Source of the DNA: an uncultured Aquimarina sp.
GTDB taxonomy: Bacteria; Bacteroidota; Bacteroidia; Flavobacteriales; Flavobacteriaceae
NCBI GenBank assembly: GCA_947500545.1
Contig: CANMSO010000009.1
Location: forward strand, 1 to 64,000
DNA: 64,000 nt
Reading direction: 5' to 3'
Below, one piece after another: positions 8,399 to 18,207 of the stretch (position 1 is its first letter; every line of letters begins with the position of its first letter). The notes under the pieces were generated by a model. That model was not told the origin of the DNA. It worked only from the letters and a program-made list of their open reading frames with translations, and ran no database searches. The translations under genes were made by a program, and so were the position numbers.

Positions 8399-11300
8399 AT
8401 GAAAACAAGTATTTTTAAAAAAATACTGATGCTCGCATTTTTACTGGCGAGTATTGGTGTTAATGCCCAACTATGGAGCCCAATATCACAGGCAAAAACA
8501 CAGGGCAAGGAAAAAGAATTAAGAAAAACCACACCAGATCAGTACAAGTTATTTAGCTTAAATACTAAACAACTGATATCTACTTTAGACAAAGCACCAT
8601 CTAGAGTGCAACAAAAAAGTTCAAATACTATAATAGATCTTCCTGTAAACGGAAAAATGAAGAAGTTTAGAATTCTTGAAGCTTCGATCCTGGATAAAGA
8701 TCTGGCACAAAGATTTCCCAGCATCAAATCTTTTGTAGGTTACGGCATAGACGACCCTACATCTATTGCGAGATTTAGTTTTTCTCAAGTTGGTTTACAC
8801 GCCATGATAACTTCTGGAAATCACAAAGCCATTTATATCGATCCATATACAAAAGACAAGAGTAGTTATATCTCATATTCAAAAGCAGATTTACCTCCTA
8901 GCCCTGATCGTTTTGAATGTTTGGTTGAAGATAATTTCAAATCAAATTTTTCTGAACAAAAAATACCAACCACAAAAAATGCTAATGATGGTAAATTAAG
9001 AACTTTCAGGCTTGCCGTTGCATGTACTGGAGAATACTCACAATTCCACATAAATAACCAAGGCATTAGTTCTGGTGCTTCTGATCAAGTAAAAAAGCAA
9101 GCTGTTCTAGCGGCTATAAATACTACCATGACCAGGGTAAATGGTATTTTCGAAAAAGATTTGGCTTTGACTATGGTACTTGTAAACAACAATACCGATA
9201 TCATCTTCTTAAATCCAAATACAGATAACCTAAGTAATAATAGTGCTGGTTCCTTGATTAACGAAAGCCAAACTGTTTGTGATCAATTCATTGGTCGAAA
9301 CAATTATGATATAGGACATGCTTTTAGTACCGGAGGTGGTGGGTTAGCCCAGCTTAGATCTCCTTGTACAAATTCTAAAGCAAGAGGAATTACAGGAAGT
9401 GGTCGTCCTATAGGAGATTCATATGATGTAGATTACGTAGCTCACGAGATGGGGCACCAATATGGCGGAAATCACACTCAAAATAATAGTTGCCAAAGAT
9501 CCAATGCATCTGTTGAGCCAGGAAGTGCATCTACAATTATGGGGTATGCAGGTATATGTTCTCCAAATGTTCAAAATAACAGTGATGCATATTTTCATGC
9601 GATAAGTATTCAAGAAATGTGGCAAAATATTTCTTCCGGAAATAGTAGATGTGGTGCACAGAGCAACACAGGCAATGCTGCGCCTACTGCCAATGCAGGG
9701 CAAGATTTTACTATTCCGGCCTCTACTCCATTCGTTTTAAAAGGTAATGGATCTGATGCTAATTCAGGAAATTCGCTTACTTATTGCTGGGAACAAATGG
9801 ACACACAACCAGCCACTATGCCCCCATCTCCAACTTCTACAGGTGGACCGGCTTTTAGATCTTTGACTCCTACAGCTTCTCCTGACAGATATATGCCAGC
9901 ATTATCTACAGTTAAAGCGGGACAAACAGCATCTACATGGGAGGTAGTTCCTTCTGTAAGTAGAACAATGAATTTTAGACTTACGGTAAGAGACAATGCT
10001 TCAGGTGGAGCCAGTACTGCAAGTGATAACACTAGAATTACAGTTGCAGGTGGCGCTGGACCTTTTGTAGTAAATGCACCTAACACCAATGTAAGTTGGT
10101 CTGCAGGATCTACACAAACAGTAACATGGAGTGTTGCAGGGACTACAGGTAATGGAGTGAATGCTGCTAATGTGGATATTTTATTATCCACTGATGGAGG
10201 AAGTACATACCCTATTACTATTGCCTCTTCAGTAACTAATGATGGTTCCCAAAATATTACAGTACCAAATGCTGTAGGAACACAAAACAGAATAATGGTT
10301 AGAGGATCTGGACATATTTTCTATGATATTTCTAATAGCAATTTTGAAATTACTCCGGGTACGGGTGGAGATACTCAAGCACCAACAGTTCCTGGTGGTT
10401 TAACTGCTTCAAATAGCACACAGACTACAATTGATCTTAACTGGAATGCTTCTACAGACAATGTTGGTGTTGCAGGATATGATGTTTACCAAGGTAATAC
10501 AGTTATTACAACAGTTACCGGGACTTCATACCAAGTTACAGGATTATCACCTAATACTGCTTACAGTTTTACTGTAAGAGCAAAAGATGCCGCTGGTAAC
10601 GAATCAAGTGCCAGTAATACAGCAAATGCCACTACTCTAGGTCAGCCTGATACACAAGCACCTACTGCACCAAGCGCTTTAGTAGCTTCAAACATCACTC
10701 AAACTACAGTCGATCTTAACTGGAATGGCTCTACAGATAACGTTGGTGTTACGGGATATGATGTATCCCAAGGAAATACTGTTATCACAACGGTTACTGG
10801 CACTACATATAAAGTTACCGGATTATCACCCAATACTGCATATAGTTTTTCTGTAAGAGCTAAGGATGCTGCTGGTAATGTATCAGAAGTTAGTAATACT
10901 GCAAATGCAACTACACAATCTTCTGGAGGAACTGCTTGTACAGGTGGAATTTCATCATTTCCTTATGCCGAAGGATTTGAAAATACATTAGGAGCCTGGA
11001 CACAAGGTACGGGTGATGATTTCAATTGGACAGTAGATGCAAATGGAACTCCTTCTAGAAATACAGGGCCTTCTAGTGCTGCACAAGGCACTTATTATGT
11101 GTATATGGAGTCATCTTCTCCTAATTATCCAAGTAAAAGAGCTATTTTAAATTCTCCTTGTTTTGATTTAAGCGCCGCTACAACAGCAAACTTCGCTTTT
11201 CAATATCATATGTATGGCCGCTCGAATATGGGAAACCTGGCATTAGAAGCTAGTAATGATAATGGTGCCACATGGTCTTCAGTTTGGTCTGAATCAGGAA

Positions 11301-12037
11301 ATCAAGGAAATTCATGGCAATCTGCAAATGTAGATTTAGCTGCTTATGTTGGTTCAACTGTAAGATTACGTTTTAATGGTATTACAGGTAGTACATGGCA
11401 AGGTGATATGGCTATCGATGATGTACGTTTAACTGAAGCTGGAGGGCCGACTACGTGTACAGATGTATTATTAACGCTAAATTTTGATGATTACCCGCAA
11501 GAAACAAGCTGGCAAATTACAAATAGTAGTAGTCAAGTAATTGCTTCCGGAGGAACCTATGGTACTCAACCAGATGGATCTACTTTAACGCTTACAGAGT
11601 GCCTAGATCCTGGTACATATATACTAACTATTAATGATAGTTTTGGAGATGGTCTTTGTTGTGCTTATGGTACAGGGTCATATAGTCTTGCCTCAGGAGG
11701 AGCTATTATAGCTTCTGGAGCAGAGTTTGGAACTTCAGAATCAACAACTTTTACGATTAGTGGTGGTTCTAAAGGAGTTTCTGTTGAAAACATTACTACT
11801 ACAAATCAGATGCTAGTAAAAGTATTCCCTAATCCAGTAGGAAAAGACAGAATACTAAATGTAACCGTTTCCAAAAAAGATACGCAATACGAAATTGTTA
11901 GTATCCTCGGTAATACCGTAATGAAAGGTAAATTGGTTCAAAAAATAATCAATACAAGCGCATTACCATCAGGAATGTATGTGCTTATTCTTAATCATGG
12001 AGGAAAAAACAAAACTATTCCATTTATACAAGAATAA
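8399..12037 (+). CDS. Secreted multidomain metalloprotease with T9SS sorting domain
   Basis: 1212 residues. Order seen: signal peptide (1-24, ends VNAQ); propeptide; reprolysin-like metzincin catalytic domain with HEMGHQYGGNH (zinc ligands His349, His353, His359; catalytic Glu350) and a STIMGYAG Met-turn; PKD/REJ-like beta region (about 430-650); two similar fibronectin type III domains (about 660-745 and 753-840); MAM-like domain (about 850-1020); another beta domain; and a C-terminal Por/T9SS sorting domain beginning VKVFPNPVG and ending with the usual beta strands. Expected to leave the cell through the type IX system and act on extracellular protein. The gene stands alone with its own terminator. 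Confidence 0.93.
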   Translation: MKTSIFKKILMLAFLLASIGVNAQLWSPISQAKTQGKEKELRKTTPDQYKLFSLNTKQLISTLDKAPSRVQQKSSNTIIDLPVNGKMKKFRILEASILDKDLAQRFPSIKSFVGYGIDDPTSIARFSFSQVGLHAMITSGNHKAIYIDPYTKDKSSYISYSKADLPPSPDRFECLVEDNFKSNFSEQKIPTTKNANDGKLRTFRLAVACTGEYSQFHINNQGISSGASDQVKKQAVLAAINTTMTRVNGIFEKDLALTMVLVNNNTDIIFLNPNTDNLSNNSAGSLINESQTVCDQFIGRNNYDIGHAFSTGGGGLAQLRSPCTNSKARGITGSGRPIGDSYDVDYVAHEMGHQYGGNHTQNNSCQRSNASVEPGSASTIMGYAGICSPNVQNNSDAYFHAISIQEMWQNISSGNSRCGAQSNTGNAAPTANAGQDFTIPASTPFVLKGNGSDANSGNSLTYCWEQMDTQPATMPPSPTSTGGPAFRSLTPTASPDRYMPALSTVKAGQTASTWEVVPSVSRTMNFRLTVRDNASGGASTASDNTRITVAGGAGPFVVNAPNTNVSWSAGSTQTVTWSVAGTTGNGVNAANVDILLSTDGGSTYPITIASSVTNDGSQNITVPNAVGTQNRIMVRGSGHIFYDISNSNFEITPGTGGDTQAPTVPGGLTASNSTQTTIDLNWNASTDNVGVAGYDVYQGNTVITTVTGTSYQVTGLSPNTAYSFTVRAKDAAGNESSASNTANATTLGQPDTQAPTAPSALVASNITQTTVDLNWNGSTDNVGVTGYDVSQGNTVITTVTGTTYKVTGLSPNTAYSFSVRAKDAAGNVSEVSNTANATTQSSGGTACTGGISSFPYAEGFENTLGAWTQGTGDDFNWTVDANGTPSRNTGPSSAAQGTYYVYMESSSPNYPSKRAILNSPCFDLSAATTANFAFQYHMYGRSNMGNLALEASNDNGATWSSVWSESGNQGNSWQSANVDLAAYVGSTVRLRFNGITGSTWQGDMAIDDVRLTEAGGPTTCTDVLLTLNFDDYPQETSWQITNSSSQVIASGGTYGTQPDGSTLTLTECLDPGTYILTINDSFGDGLCCAYGTGSYSLASGGAIIASGAEFGTSESTTFTISGGSKGVSVENITTTNQMLVKVFPNPVGKDRILNVTVSKKDTQYEIVSILGNTVMKGKLVQKIINTSALPSGMYVLILNHGGKNKTIPFIQE

Positions 12038-12062
12038 TTTTTCTTTTAAGACTTAAATACTT

Positions 12063-12097
12063 AAGCGGTGCATTGAGAAATGTGCCGCTTATTTTTT
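12063..12097 (+). terminator. Terminator between convergent genes
   Basis: AAGCGGTGCA and TGTGCCGCTT pair (one wobble) and are followed by ATTTTTT. It serves the protease gene; its T run overlaps the stop codon of the convergent lipoprotein gene at 12096. Confidence 0.75.
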
Positions 12098-12632
12098 ATA
12101 AAACAATTTTCTTTTTGATTCTTGTTATTCTATGCAAAACTTCATTCAGCTTAAATGACAAATCAACAATAATTTCACCTTTTGTTTTTTGAAGCATAAG
12201 ATTCCCCTCATTTACCTTATAGTATCCCGCTTCACCTTTGCAGAAACAATGTTTTCCAAAAAGCATATTTAGCTGTTCCAGATTCTTGTCATTGGTATTC
12301 ATACTTTCAATAGCCGGGTTAATTTCAAAATGTACAGTTTCAGAATAATTGCCATCTACAGTTCCTTCAGGTCCTTTTACTGAAAATTTATACTCAATAA
12401 CTATGTTTTCCCCTTTTTCAATTACAGGATAGTAGGATTCTATAGTATCTTTTTTTAAAACTATTTCCGAATTTTTATAAAGCGTAATGTTACAATTTCC
12501 ATCCTCTGGACAATAATCATTGTTCTCTTGAACAATATCACTAATTGCATCATGACTTGAAGAATTAAGCGTATTCGAAGTTTTGCAGGAACCAATTAGT
12601 ATAAGGGAAATAAGAAAAATGTACATTTTCAT
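12096..12632 (-). CDS. Small lipoprotein, unknown function
   Basis: About 178 residues. Starting at 12632 gives MKMYIFLISLILIGSC, a lipoprotein signal with Cys16; the frame extends to 12659 without improving the signal. The mature part is beta-rich and has Cys pairs (YCPEDGNC, HCFCKG) that could form disulfides or bind metal. It converges on the protease gene and lies downstream of lipB on the same strand. I do not recognise the family. Confidence 0.65.
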   Translation of the reverse strand: MKMYIFLISLILIGSCKTSNTLNSSSHDAISDIVQENNDYCPEDGNCNITLYKNSEIVLKKDTIESYYPVIEKGENIVIEYKFSVKGPEGTVDGNYSETVHFEINPAIESMNTNDKNLEQLNMLFGKHCFCKGEAGYYKVNEGNLMLQKTKGEIIVDLSFKLNEVLHRITRIKKKIVL

Positions 12633-12724
12633 GAGTATGTTTAAATTAATTACAACCAATCAAAGATAAAAGGTCATTGAACTAATTAAAACCCTGTATT
12701 TACTTTTTTAGTATTAAAGTAAAA

Positions 12725-13441
12725 TTAAACTTCTGTCTTTTGCACGATGAATTCTGCTTCAAAAAGTGCTTTGAAGTGCTTCAATAATTTTTCTTTGACT
12801 TCTTCTTCATTTACCTTTTCGATGCCAAGCTCTACATTAAGTGAAGTAACGGCTTTACCCTTAATCCCACACGGAATAATATTATCAAAATATCCCAGGT
12901 CTGCATTAGCATTTAGGGCAAAACCATGCATCGTTACCCAACGACTGGCACGTACACCCATAGCGCAAATTTTACGTACAAATGGTGTACCCACATCCAA
13001 CCAAACTCCGGTTTCACCTTCACTCCTTGTTCCGTTAACACCATACTCTGCTAGTGTAAGAATCACCATTTCTTCAAGAAAACGAAGATATTTGTGAATG
13101 TCTGTAAAGAAATTATCCAGATCAAGAATTGGATATCCAACAATTTGCCCAGGGCCATGATACGTTATATCTCCTCCCCTATTAATTTTATAAAATGTAG
13201 CTCCTTTTTCTTTTAGTTGTTCTTCTGATAGTAAAAGATTACTAACATCACCACTTTTACCAAGTGTATATACGTGAGGATGCTCTACAAAGAGAAAATA
13301 ATTAGGAGTTTCTAATCCAGCATCTTCTCTTCGATTTTTTACTTTTATATCCAAAATCTCTTTGAAAAGTTCTTCCTGATGATTCCAGGTTTCCTTGTAA
13401 TCCTTATATCCTAATTCCTGTATTTCAATCTTCTTATTCAT
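12725..13441 (-). CDS. lipB: Lipoyl(octanoyl) transferase
   Basis: 238 residues. Transfers octanoate from octanoyl-ACP to lipoyl domains of 2-oxoacid dehydrogenases and GcvH, the first step of lipoate synthesis; cytoplasmic. Seen: RGGDITYHGPGQIVGYPI, the LipB signature; the catalytic Lys in RKICAMGVR; the catalytic Cys in IIPCGI; and the MHGFALN block. lipA is not next to it. Separated from the upstream lipoprotein gene by a terminator, so probably its own unit. Confidence 0.96.
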   Translation of the reverse strand: MNKKIEIQELGYKDYKETWNHQEELFKEILDIKVKNRREDAGLETPNYFLFVEHPHVYTLGKSGDVSNLLLSEEQLKEKGATFYKINRGGDITYHGPGQIVGYPILDLDNFFTDIHKYLRFLEEMVILTLAEYGVNGTRSEGETGVWLDVGTPFVRKICAMGVRASRWVTMHGFALNANADLGYFDNIIPCGIKGKAVTSLNVELGIEKVNEEEVKEKLLKHFKALFEAEFIVQKTEV

Positions 13442-13461
13442 CTCTACAAAGATACGAGATT

Positions 13462-13486
13462 AAAAAAAGCAGCCAATCGGCTGCTT
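13462..13486 (-). terminator. Terminator of the YqaE/lipoprotein unit
   Basis: AAGCAGCC, a four-base loop and GGCTGCTT. Read leftward the hairpin is followed by a run of T. It lies 5 bp past the stop of the gene at 13491. Confidence 0.85.
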
Positions 13487-13490
13487 CATA

Positions 13491-14255
13491 TTATTTTTCT
13501 AACTCTACTTCGACATCCAGAATCTTAGGATTTTCCATATACTCCATAAAACCGACTTGGAGAGTAAAACTCTTCCCATCTTGACTAAACATAGCCTTAT
13601 CAGAAGATATTTTCTTTATCTTTCTTGGGAAGTGGTAATTCAATTTATACTGAGAACTAGCTAAAAACATTTTCATTTGTTCTAAGCTGTCCAGGCTTTG
13701 TTTTAAAACTTGCTCATCAATAATTTCTGTAACCCTTTTAAATGTATTCCCTTTAAAAGAATAAGATACTTTGGAGCCTTCAACTTCTGGAGTACCCATA
13801 GGTATAGGAGGCCCTGCCTGTCCTTCTGGCGTATTTTTACCTTTATTCCCAACTGTACTCGCAGTTTTAAAGTCATTAAATACGTCTCCTAATTCTGAAA
13901 CATCCTTAAAATCTGAATACAAATCAAACTTCATTTCCTGAGCCTCGGTATTCATAAGCATATGCATTTTAAAGTTTTCCAATCGCTTCAATCGTTTTTG
14001 TTCTTCCATTGATAGCTTAGAAATACTATCTTTCTTCTCTTCGAGGAAGTCTTTGAAAACAATTGTAGAGTCAATAACTTCTTCTTTCCCTTCAGAAAAC
14101 TTATCTCCGGCCATTTGCATTAACTGAGAACCATCAAAATTAATTGCTATTTTTCCACTACCATCTTCATTGATATGCAAATCTTCAGAAAAATTACATC
14201 CAACAATTAATAGTGATAATACGATAAGCTTAAGGCTAATAAAAAGATTCTTCAT
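13491..14255 (-). CDS. Lipoprotein, unknown function
   Basis: 254 residues. Lipoprotein signal ending VGC (Cys20). The N-terminus reads EDLHINEDGSGKIAINFDGS, resembling flavobacterial envelope lipoproteins of unknown function. The middle is charged and helical, with a Gly/Pro-rich loop around residue 145 (EGQAGPPIPMG). Ten bases downstream of the YqaE-type gene and probably co-transcribed with it. Confidence 0.7.
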   Translation of the reverse strand: MKNLFISLKLIVLSLLIVGCNFSEDLHINEDGSGKIAINFDGSQLMQMAGDKFSEGKEEVIDSTIVFKDFLEEKKDSISKLSMEEQKRLKRLENFKMHMLMNTEAQEMKFDLYSDFKDVSELGDVFNDFKTASTVGNKGKNTPEGQAGPPIPMGTPEVEGSKVSYSFKGNTFKRVTEIIDEQVLKQSLDSLEQMKMFLASSQYKLNYHFPRKIKKISSDKAMFSQDGKSFTLQVGFMEYMENPKILDVEVELEK

Positions 14256-14265
14256 ATATAAATTA

Positions 14266-14424
14266 TTATTTATTAGGGTTGTTTAGTATGACTAAAGCTG
14301 CTATAACTCCGGGAACCCATCCACAGATTGTCAATAATAATACAATTAAAACAGATCCGCAACCTTTATCTAGAATTGATAATGGCGGAAAAAAAATGGC
14401 TAATAAAACTCTCCAAAAACTCAT
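14266..14424 (-). CDS. YqaE/Pmp3-family small membrane protein
   Basis: 52 codons. The translation has the FFPPLSI and GCG blocks and the LTICGWVPGVIAAL helix of the UPF0057 (YqaE, Pmp3) family: two membrane helices around a short loop. Homologues in yeast and plants influence membrane potential and salt tolerance; the bacterial role is unclear. The start at 14424 fits the family's usual 50-55 residues. It precedes the lipoprotein gene by 10 bp. Confidence 0.88.
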   Translation of the reverse strand: MSFWRVLLAIFFPPLSILDKGCGSVLIVLLLTICGWVPGVIAALVILNNPNK

Positions 14425-14531
14425 AAAACTGATGAAATATATTTATATGTTATACTTATAAGTAGTCTTAGGCTTTATTCTGTTACACAGTTAGAAAATT
14501 AATCTCTATATTTCTGGTTTCTTTCAGGAAC

Positions 14532-15596
14532 ATGCAACTATTGTCTTATATATTATACGCTATCCTTTTAATGAGCACCTATGGTGGTTTTGCACAATAT
14601 AAATTTTCCGGATATGTAAATCAAAAGGACTGGACAGAAGGTGTATACTTTTCACTTGCTGAAGATTATAGAAAAGTATCTGGAATCTATCCTGAGCAAA
14701 TCATTCAAAAAGTTACTCCAGATTCTACAGGATATTTTGAATTTACAGGAGATAATTTACCCCTCATAAATCATATCTATAAAATACAGGTCGATAATTG
14801 TTCGGATAAGCATAAAAACAGAGCTCACTTAAATGGATTCTGCGCAGATAGCGAAGAAGTTCTTTTTGTTGCTAATAATAATGATACAATTTCATTGCCT
14901 TTTACGTTTGATGAAGAAATGTTTTGTAAAATCATCTCGAATAATGAAAAAAGCAATGCTTTTATCAAAATTGATTCGATTATTGATGAAATGAGATATG
15001 CGTTTGGAAATTATCGCAGTAAGGCCAACCGAAAAATCAATTCTACCCGATGGATTAAAACCTTACATCAATACGGAAAAAGCCTTGATGAACCTCTTGT
15101 AGAACTACATATTTACGCTTTCTTATCAAACAAAACGAATGACTTGTACTCACATTACCTTAATGATCTTAAAAGTAATTCATACTATGATGAGTTATTA
15201 GGACGACTTCAAAAAAAGTACCCTAACAGTACATATACTCAACAATATGAAAAAGAATTAGCGTCTGATAAATTTCTGCTTGATCCTAATGAAGTAACTT
15301 CGAAACGATCATGGTTCTGGATTCTATTGTTCTTATTAATTTTTTCTGTACTCTTTAATATAATTCAGATAATCTTCCATAAAAGAAAAAGAAAATTAAA
15401 CGGGTTTTCAGAAAAAAAACTTACCCAACAAGAACAAAAAATTCTGATTCTTATTCTTGAAGACAAAACTAATAAGGAAATTGCTTCCTCGATGTTTGTA
15501 AGTGTTAGCACTGTAAAAACGCACATCAACAATCTATACAAAAAACTAGGAGCAGCCTCAAGAGAACAAGTTAAACAGCTGTATAACAACAAATAA
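14532..15596 (+). CDS. Membrane-anchored LuxR-type regulator
   Basis: 354 residues. Seen: signal peptide or N-terminal anchor (1-22, ending GFAQ), a long extracytoplasmic region, one transmembrane helix (about 256-280, SWFWILLFLLIFSVLFNIIQ), a basic stop-transfer (HKRKRK) and a C-terminal GerE helix-turn-helix (about 292-350: LTQQEQKILILI, NKEIASSMFVSVSTVKTHI). It has no receiver domain. The layout suggests that a periplasmic signal controls a DNA-binding domain held at the membrane, perhaps released by proteolysis; that is inference. Monocistronic, divergent from the YqaE gene. Confidence 0.85.
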   Translation: MQLLSYILYAILLMSTYGGFAQYKFSGYVNQKDWTEGVYFSLAEDYRKVSGIYPEQIIQKVTPDSTGYFEFTGDNLPLINHIYKIQVDNCSDKHKNRAHLNGFCADSEEVLFVANNNDTISLPFTFDEEMFCKIISNNEKSNAFIKIDSIIDEMRYAFGNYRSKANRKINSTRWIKTLHQYGKSLDEPLVELHIYAFLSNKTNDLYSHYLNDLKSNSYYDELLGRLQKKYPNSTYTQQYEKELASDKFLLDPNEVTSKRSWFWILLFLLIFSVLFNIIQIIFHKRKRKLNGFSEKKLTQQEQKILILILEDKTNKEIASSMFVSVSTVKTHINNLYKKLGAASREQVKQLYNNK

Positions 15597-15744
15597 GCAA
15601 AAATCCACCCCGGGGTCTAGTACTCATTTCAAACCTTCATTTATTATTTTTTAGCTTTTAAATTTTCAATTTTGACCTGGATCATTCTGAAAATCAATAA
15701 GAATGATACTATGAACTTATATTAATAATCTAAAAAATAGAAGA

Positions 15745-16209
15745 ATGAAAACAAGAATTTTAATCGCATTGACAGGAGCATTTATTATTTCAATGACATC
15801 ATGCAAAAACAATGCTTCTGAAAAAGTGAAAACTGAAAATGTGGAGATGGCTGCACAAAGAGATTCAAAAACCAAAAACCTATCGATAATGACCTTTTCT
15901 AAAACAGATCATGATTTTGGAACCATCAATGAGGGTGATATTGTAGAACACGAATTTACCTTTACCAATACTGGGAAAGCGCCTTTGTTAATTATCAATG
16001 CCAAAGGTAGTTGCGGATGCACAGTTCCAGAGTGGACAAAAGAACCCATTGCTCCCGGAGCATCGGGAGCATTACTAGTAGCATTCAATTCTAACGGAAA
16101 GCCTAACATGCAAACCAAGCAAATAACAATTACAACAAATACCGAAAAAGGTAAAGAAATTCTGAAAATCAAGGCTATGGTCACCCCAAAAGCTAAGATA
16201 AATCGCTAA
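15745..16209 (+). CDS. DUF1573 lipoprotein
   Basis: 154 residues. Lipoprotein signal ending MTSC (Cys20), then a DUF1573 immunoglobulin-like domain (about 50-150) with HDFGTINEGDIVEHEFTFTN and GSCGCTVPEW, the family's characteristic Gly-Cys-Gly-Cys turn. Abundant in Bacteroidota, exported, function unknown. It stands alone 150 bp after the LuxR-type gene and ends at a likely terminator. Confidence 0.9.
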   Translation: MKTRILIALTGAFIISMTSCKNNASEKVKTENVEMAAQRDSKTKNLSIMTFSKTDHDFGTINEGDIVEHEFTFTNTGKAPLLIINAKGSCGCTVPEWTKEPIAPGASGALLVAFNSNGKPNMQTKQITITTNTEKGKEILKIKAMVTPKAKINR

Positions 16210-16260
16210 TATTTTTAGATTAGACACCATTCACATTTAGGTAAAAGACCTTTAAAAACA

Positions 16261-16283
16261 AATCCCGCTATTAAGCGGGATTT
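16261..16283 (+). terminator. Probable terminator
   Basis: AATCCCGC, six-base loop, GCGGGATT, then a short T tract. Strong stem, weak T run. Confidence 0.55.
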
Positions 16284-16344
16284 GTATCTCTCGTGTTTTT
16301 GAAGTTTTGAAAAATACAAATCTTCAAAATTGAGTTTCTCTAAA

Positions 16345-16375
16345 TTGAAAGATTACCCCATAGTTTGTATCTTTG
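16345..16375 (+). promoter_or_regulatory. lysS promoter
   Basis: TTG (16345-16347), 20 bases, TATCTTTG (16368-16375): an exact Bacteroidota promoter 21 bp before the lysS ATG. Confidence 0.65.
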
Positions 16376-16396
16376 CACGCTTAAAATGGCACAATT

Positions 16397-18088
16397 ATGC
16401 AATTATCAGAACAAGAGCTTGTAAGAAGAGAGAAATTAAACGCATTACGGGATTTGGGCATCAACCCTTATCCTGCGGCATTATATCCGGTAGATCATAC
16501 TTCGGATAAGATAAAAAATGAGTTTGAGGAAGGTAAAAAAGTTATAATTGCGGGCAGATTGATGTCGAGACGTATCCAAGGAAAAGCTTCTTTTGCAGAA
16601 CTACAAGATGCTAACGGACGTATACAAGTCTATTTCAATAGAGATGAAATTTGTACAGGAGAGGATAAAACCAAGTACAACGAAATCTACAAAAAACTAC
16701 TAGATATTGGTGATTTTGTTGGCGTAGAAGGCGAACTTTTCACTACACAAGTTGGTGAAAAGACAGTAATGGTAAAAGATTTTACTTTACTGAGTAAGTC
16801 CTTAAAACCATTACCATTACCTAAGACCGATAAAGATGGTAACACTTTTGACGAATTTAATGATCCCGAGATGCGCTATCGCCAGCGTTATGCCGATTTG
16901 GTTGTAAATCCACAGGTAAAAGAAGTTTTTGTTAAGAGAACAAAGCTTTTTAATGCGATGCGAGATTTTTTTAATGATCGTGGGTATTTTGAGGTTGAAA
17001 CACCTATACTACAACCTATACCTGGGGGAGCGGCAGCCCGTCCATTTATGACTCACCATAACTCACTAGACATCCCTTTATATATGAGAATTGCCAATGA
17101 GTTATACTTAAAAAGGCTTATCGTTGGTGGTTTTGATGGTGTTTATGAGTTTTCAAAGAACTTCAGAAATGAAGGGATGGACCGTACTCACAATCCAGAG
17201 TTCACTGCTATGGAGATTTATGTAGCCTACAAAGATTATAACTGGATGATGGATTTTGCAGAACAGTTATTAGAGTTTTGTGCTATTTCCGTAAACGGAA
17301 CAACAAAAGCAACTTTTGATAATCATGAAATTGATTTCAAGGCTCCATATGCAAGAGTTACTATGGCCGATTCTATTAAACACTTTACGGGTTTTGATAT
17401 TACAGGAAAATCTGAAGATGAAATCCGAGAAGCTGCAAAGGAAATGGGAGTTGAAGTAGACAATACCATGGGGAAAGGAAAGCTTATTGATGAGATTTTT
17501 GGAGAAAAATGTGAAGGAAACTATATCCAACCTACATTTATCACTGATTATCCTAAAGAAATGAGTCCTTTATGCAAAGAGCATCGTGATAACCCAGAAC
17601 TTACAGAGAGATTTGAACTAATGGTTTGTGGTAAAGAAATTGCTAATGCCTATTCAGAACTTAATGATCCTATTGACCAACGCGAACGTTTTGAAGACCA
17701 ATTAAAACTAGGAGAAAAAGGAGATGACGAAGCTATGTTTATAGATCAGGATTTCCTGAGAGCATTAGAATATGGTATGCCCCCAACATCAGGAATGGGG
17801 ATTGGTATGGACCGATTGATTATGTATTTAACAAATAATCAATCTATTCAGGAAGTATTGTTTTTCCCGCAGATGCGTCCTGAGAAAAAGCAGGTAGAGC
17901 TCAACGAAAATGAAAAAACTATTTTCGATATTCTTAAAAAAGAGCAAAGTATTGCACTGGCAGATCTTAAAAGTGCTACAGGACTTAGTAATAAGGCATG
18001 GGATAAAGGAATGAAAGGACTTTCTAAATTAGGCCTTACAAAAGTTACCAAGACAGAGGATAGCCTTATCGTCGAGGTAGCAGAGTAA
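16397..18088 (+). CDS. lysS: Lysyl-tRNA synthetase (class II)
   Basis: 563 residues. Charges tRNA-Lys with lysine; cytoplasmic and essential. Seen: N-terminal OB-fold anticodon-binding domain (about 55-145), class II motif 1 (FEVETPILQPIPGGAAARPF), motif 2 (FRNEGMDRTHNPEFTAMEIY) and motif 3 (GMGIGMDRLIMYLT). It is longer than E. coli LysS (about 505) because of a C-terminal extension of about 60 residues after QMRPEKK that looks like a small helical/winged-helix domain. Own promoter and terminator. Confidence 0.98.
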   Translation: MQLSEQELVRREKLNALRDLGINPYPAALYPVDHTSDKIKNEFEEGKKVIIAGRLMSRRIQGKASFAELQDANGRIQVYFNRDEICTGEDKTKYNEIYKKLLDIGDFVGVEGELFTTQVGEKTVMVKDFTLLSKSLKPLPLPKTDKDGNTFDEFNDPEMRYRQRYADLVVNPQVKEVFVKRTKLFNAMRDFFNDRGYFEVETPILQPIPGGAAARPFMTHHNSLDIPLYMRIANELYLKRLIVGGFDGVYEFSKNFRNEGMDRTHNPEFTAMEIYVAYKDYNWMMDFAEQLLEFCAISVNGTTKATFDNHEIDFKAPYARVTMADSIKHFTGFDITGKSEDEIREAAKEMGVEVDNTMGKGKLIDEIFGEKCEGNYIQPTFITDYPKEMSPLCKEHRDNPELTERFELMVCGKEIANAYSELNDPIDQRERFEDQLKLGEKGDDEAMFIDQDFLRALEYGMPPTSGMGIGMDRLIMYLTNNQSIQEVLFFPQMRPEKKQVELNENEKTIFDILKKEQSIALADLKSATGLSNKAWDKGMKGLSKLGLTKVTKTEDSLIVEVAE

Positions 18089-18115
18089 ATACTATTTCAT
18101 ATAAAATCACACTAC

Positions 18116-18142
18116 AAAACGCAGCTTAATAAGCTGCGTTTT
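18116..18142 (+). terminator. lysS terminator
   Basis: AAAACGCAGCTT, loop AAT, AAGCTGCGTTTT. Perfect 12-bp stem ending in a T run. Confidence 0.9.
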
Positions 18143-18207
18143 GTGGTTTTCCTTAATTAACATTTTTTTAACTATATTTGCTCGAAAATTAAAAACCTAA
18201 TTCTATT

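Noticed and set aside
9419..10191. Minus-strand frames inside the metalloprotease gene
   Set aside because: They mirror the coding bias of the protease gene, which has clear domains throughout.
14279..14461. Plus-strand frame of 60 codons
   Set aside because: It is antisense to the YqaE/Pmp3 gene, whose translation clearly matches its family.
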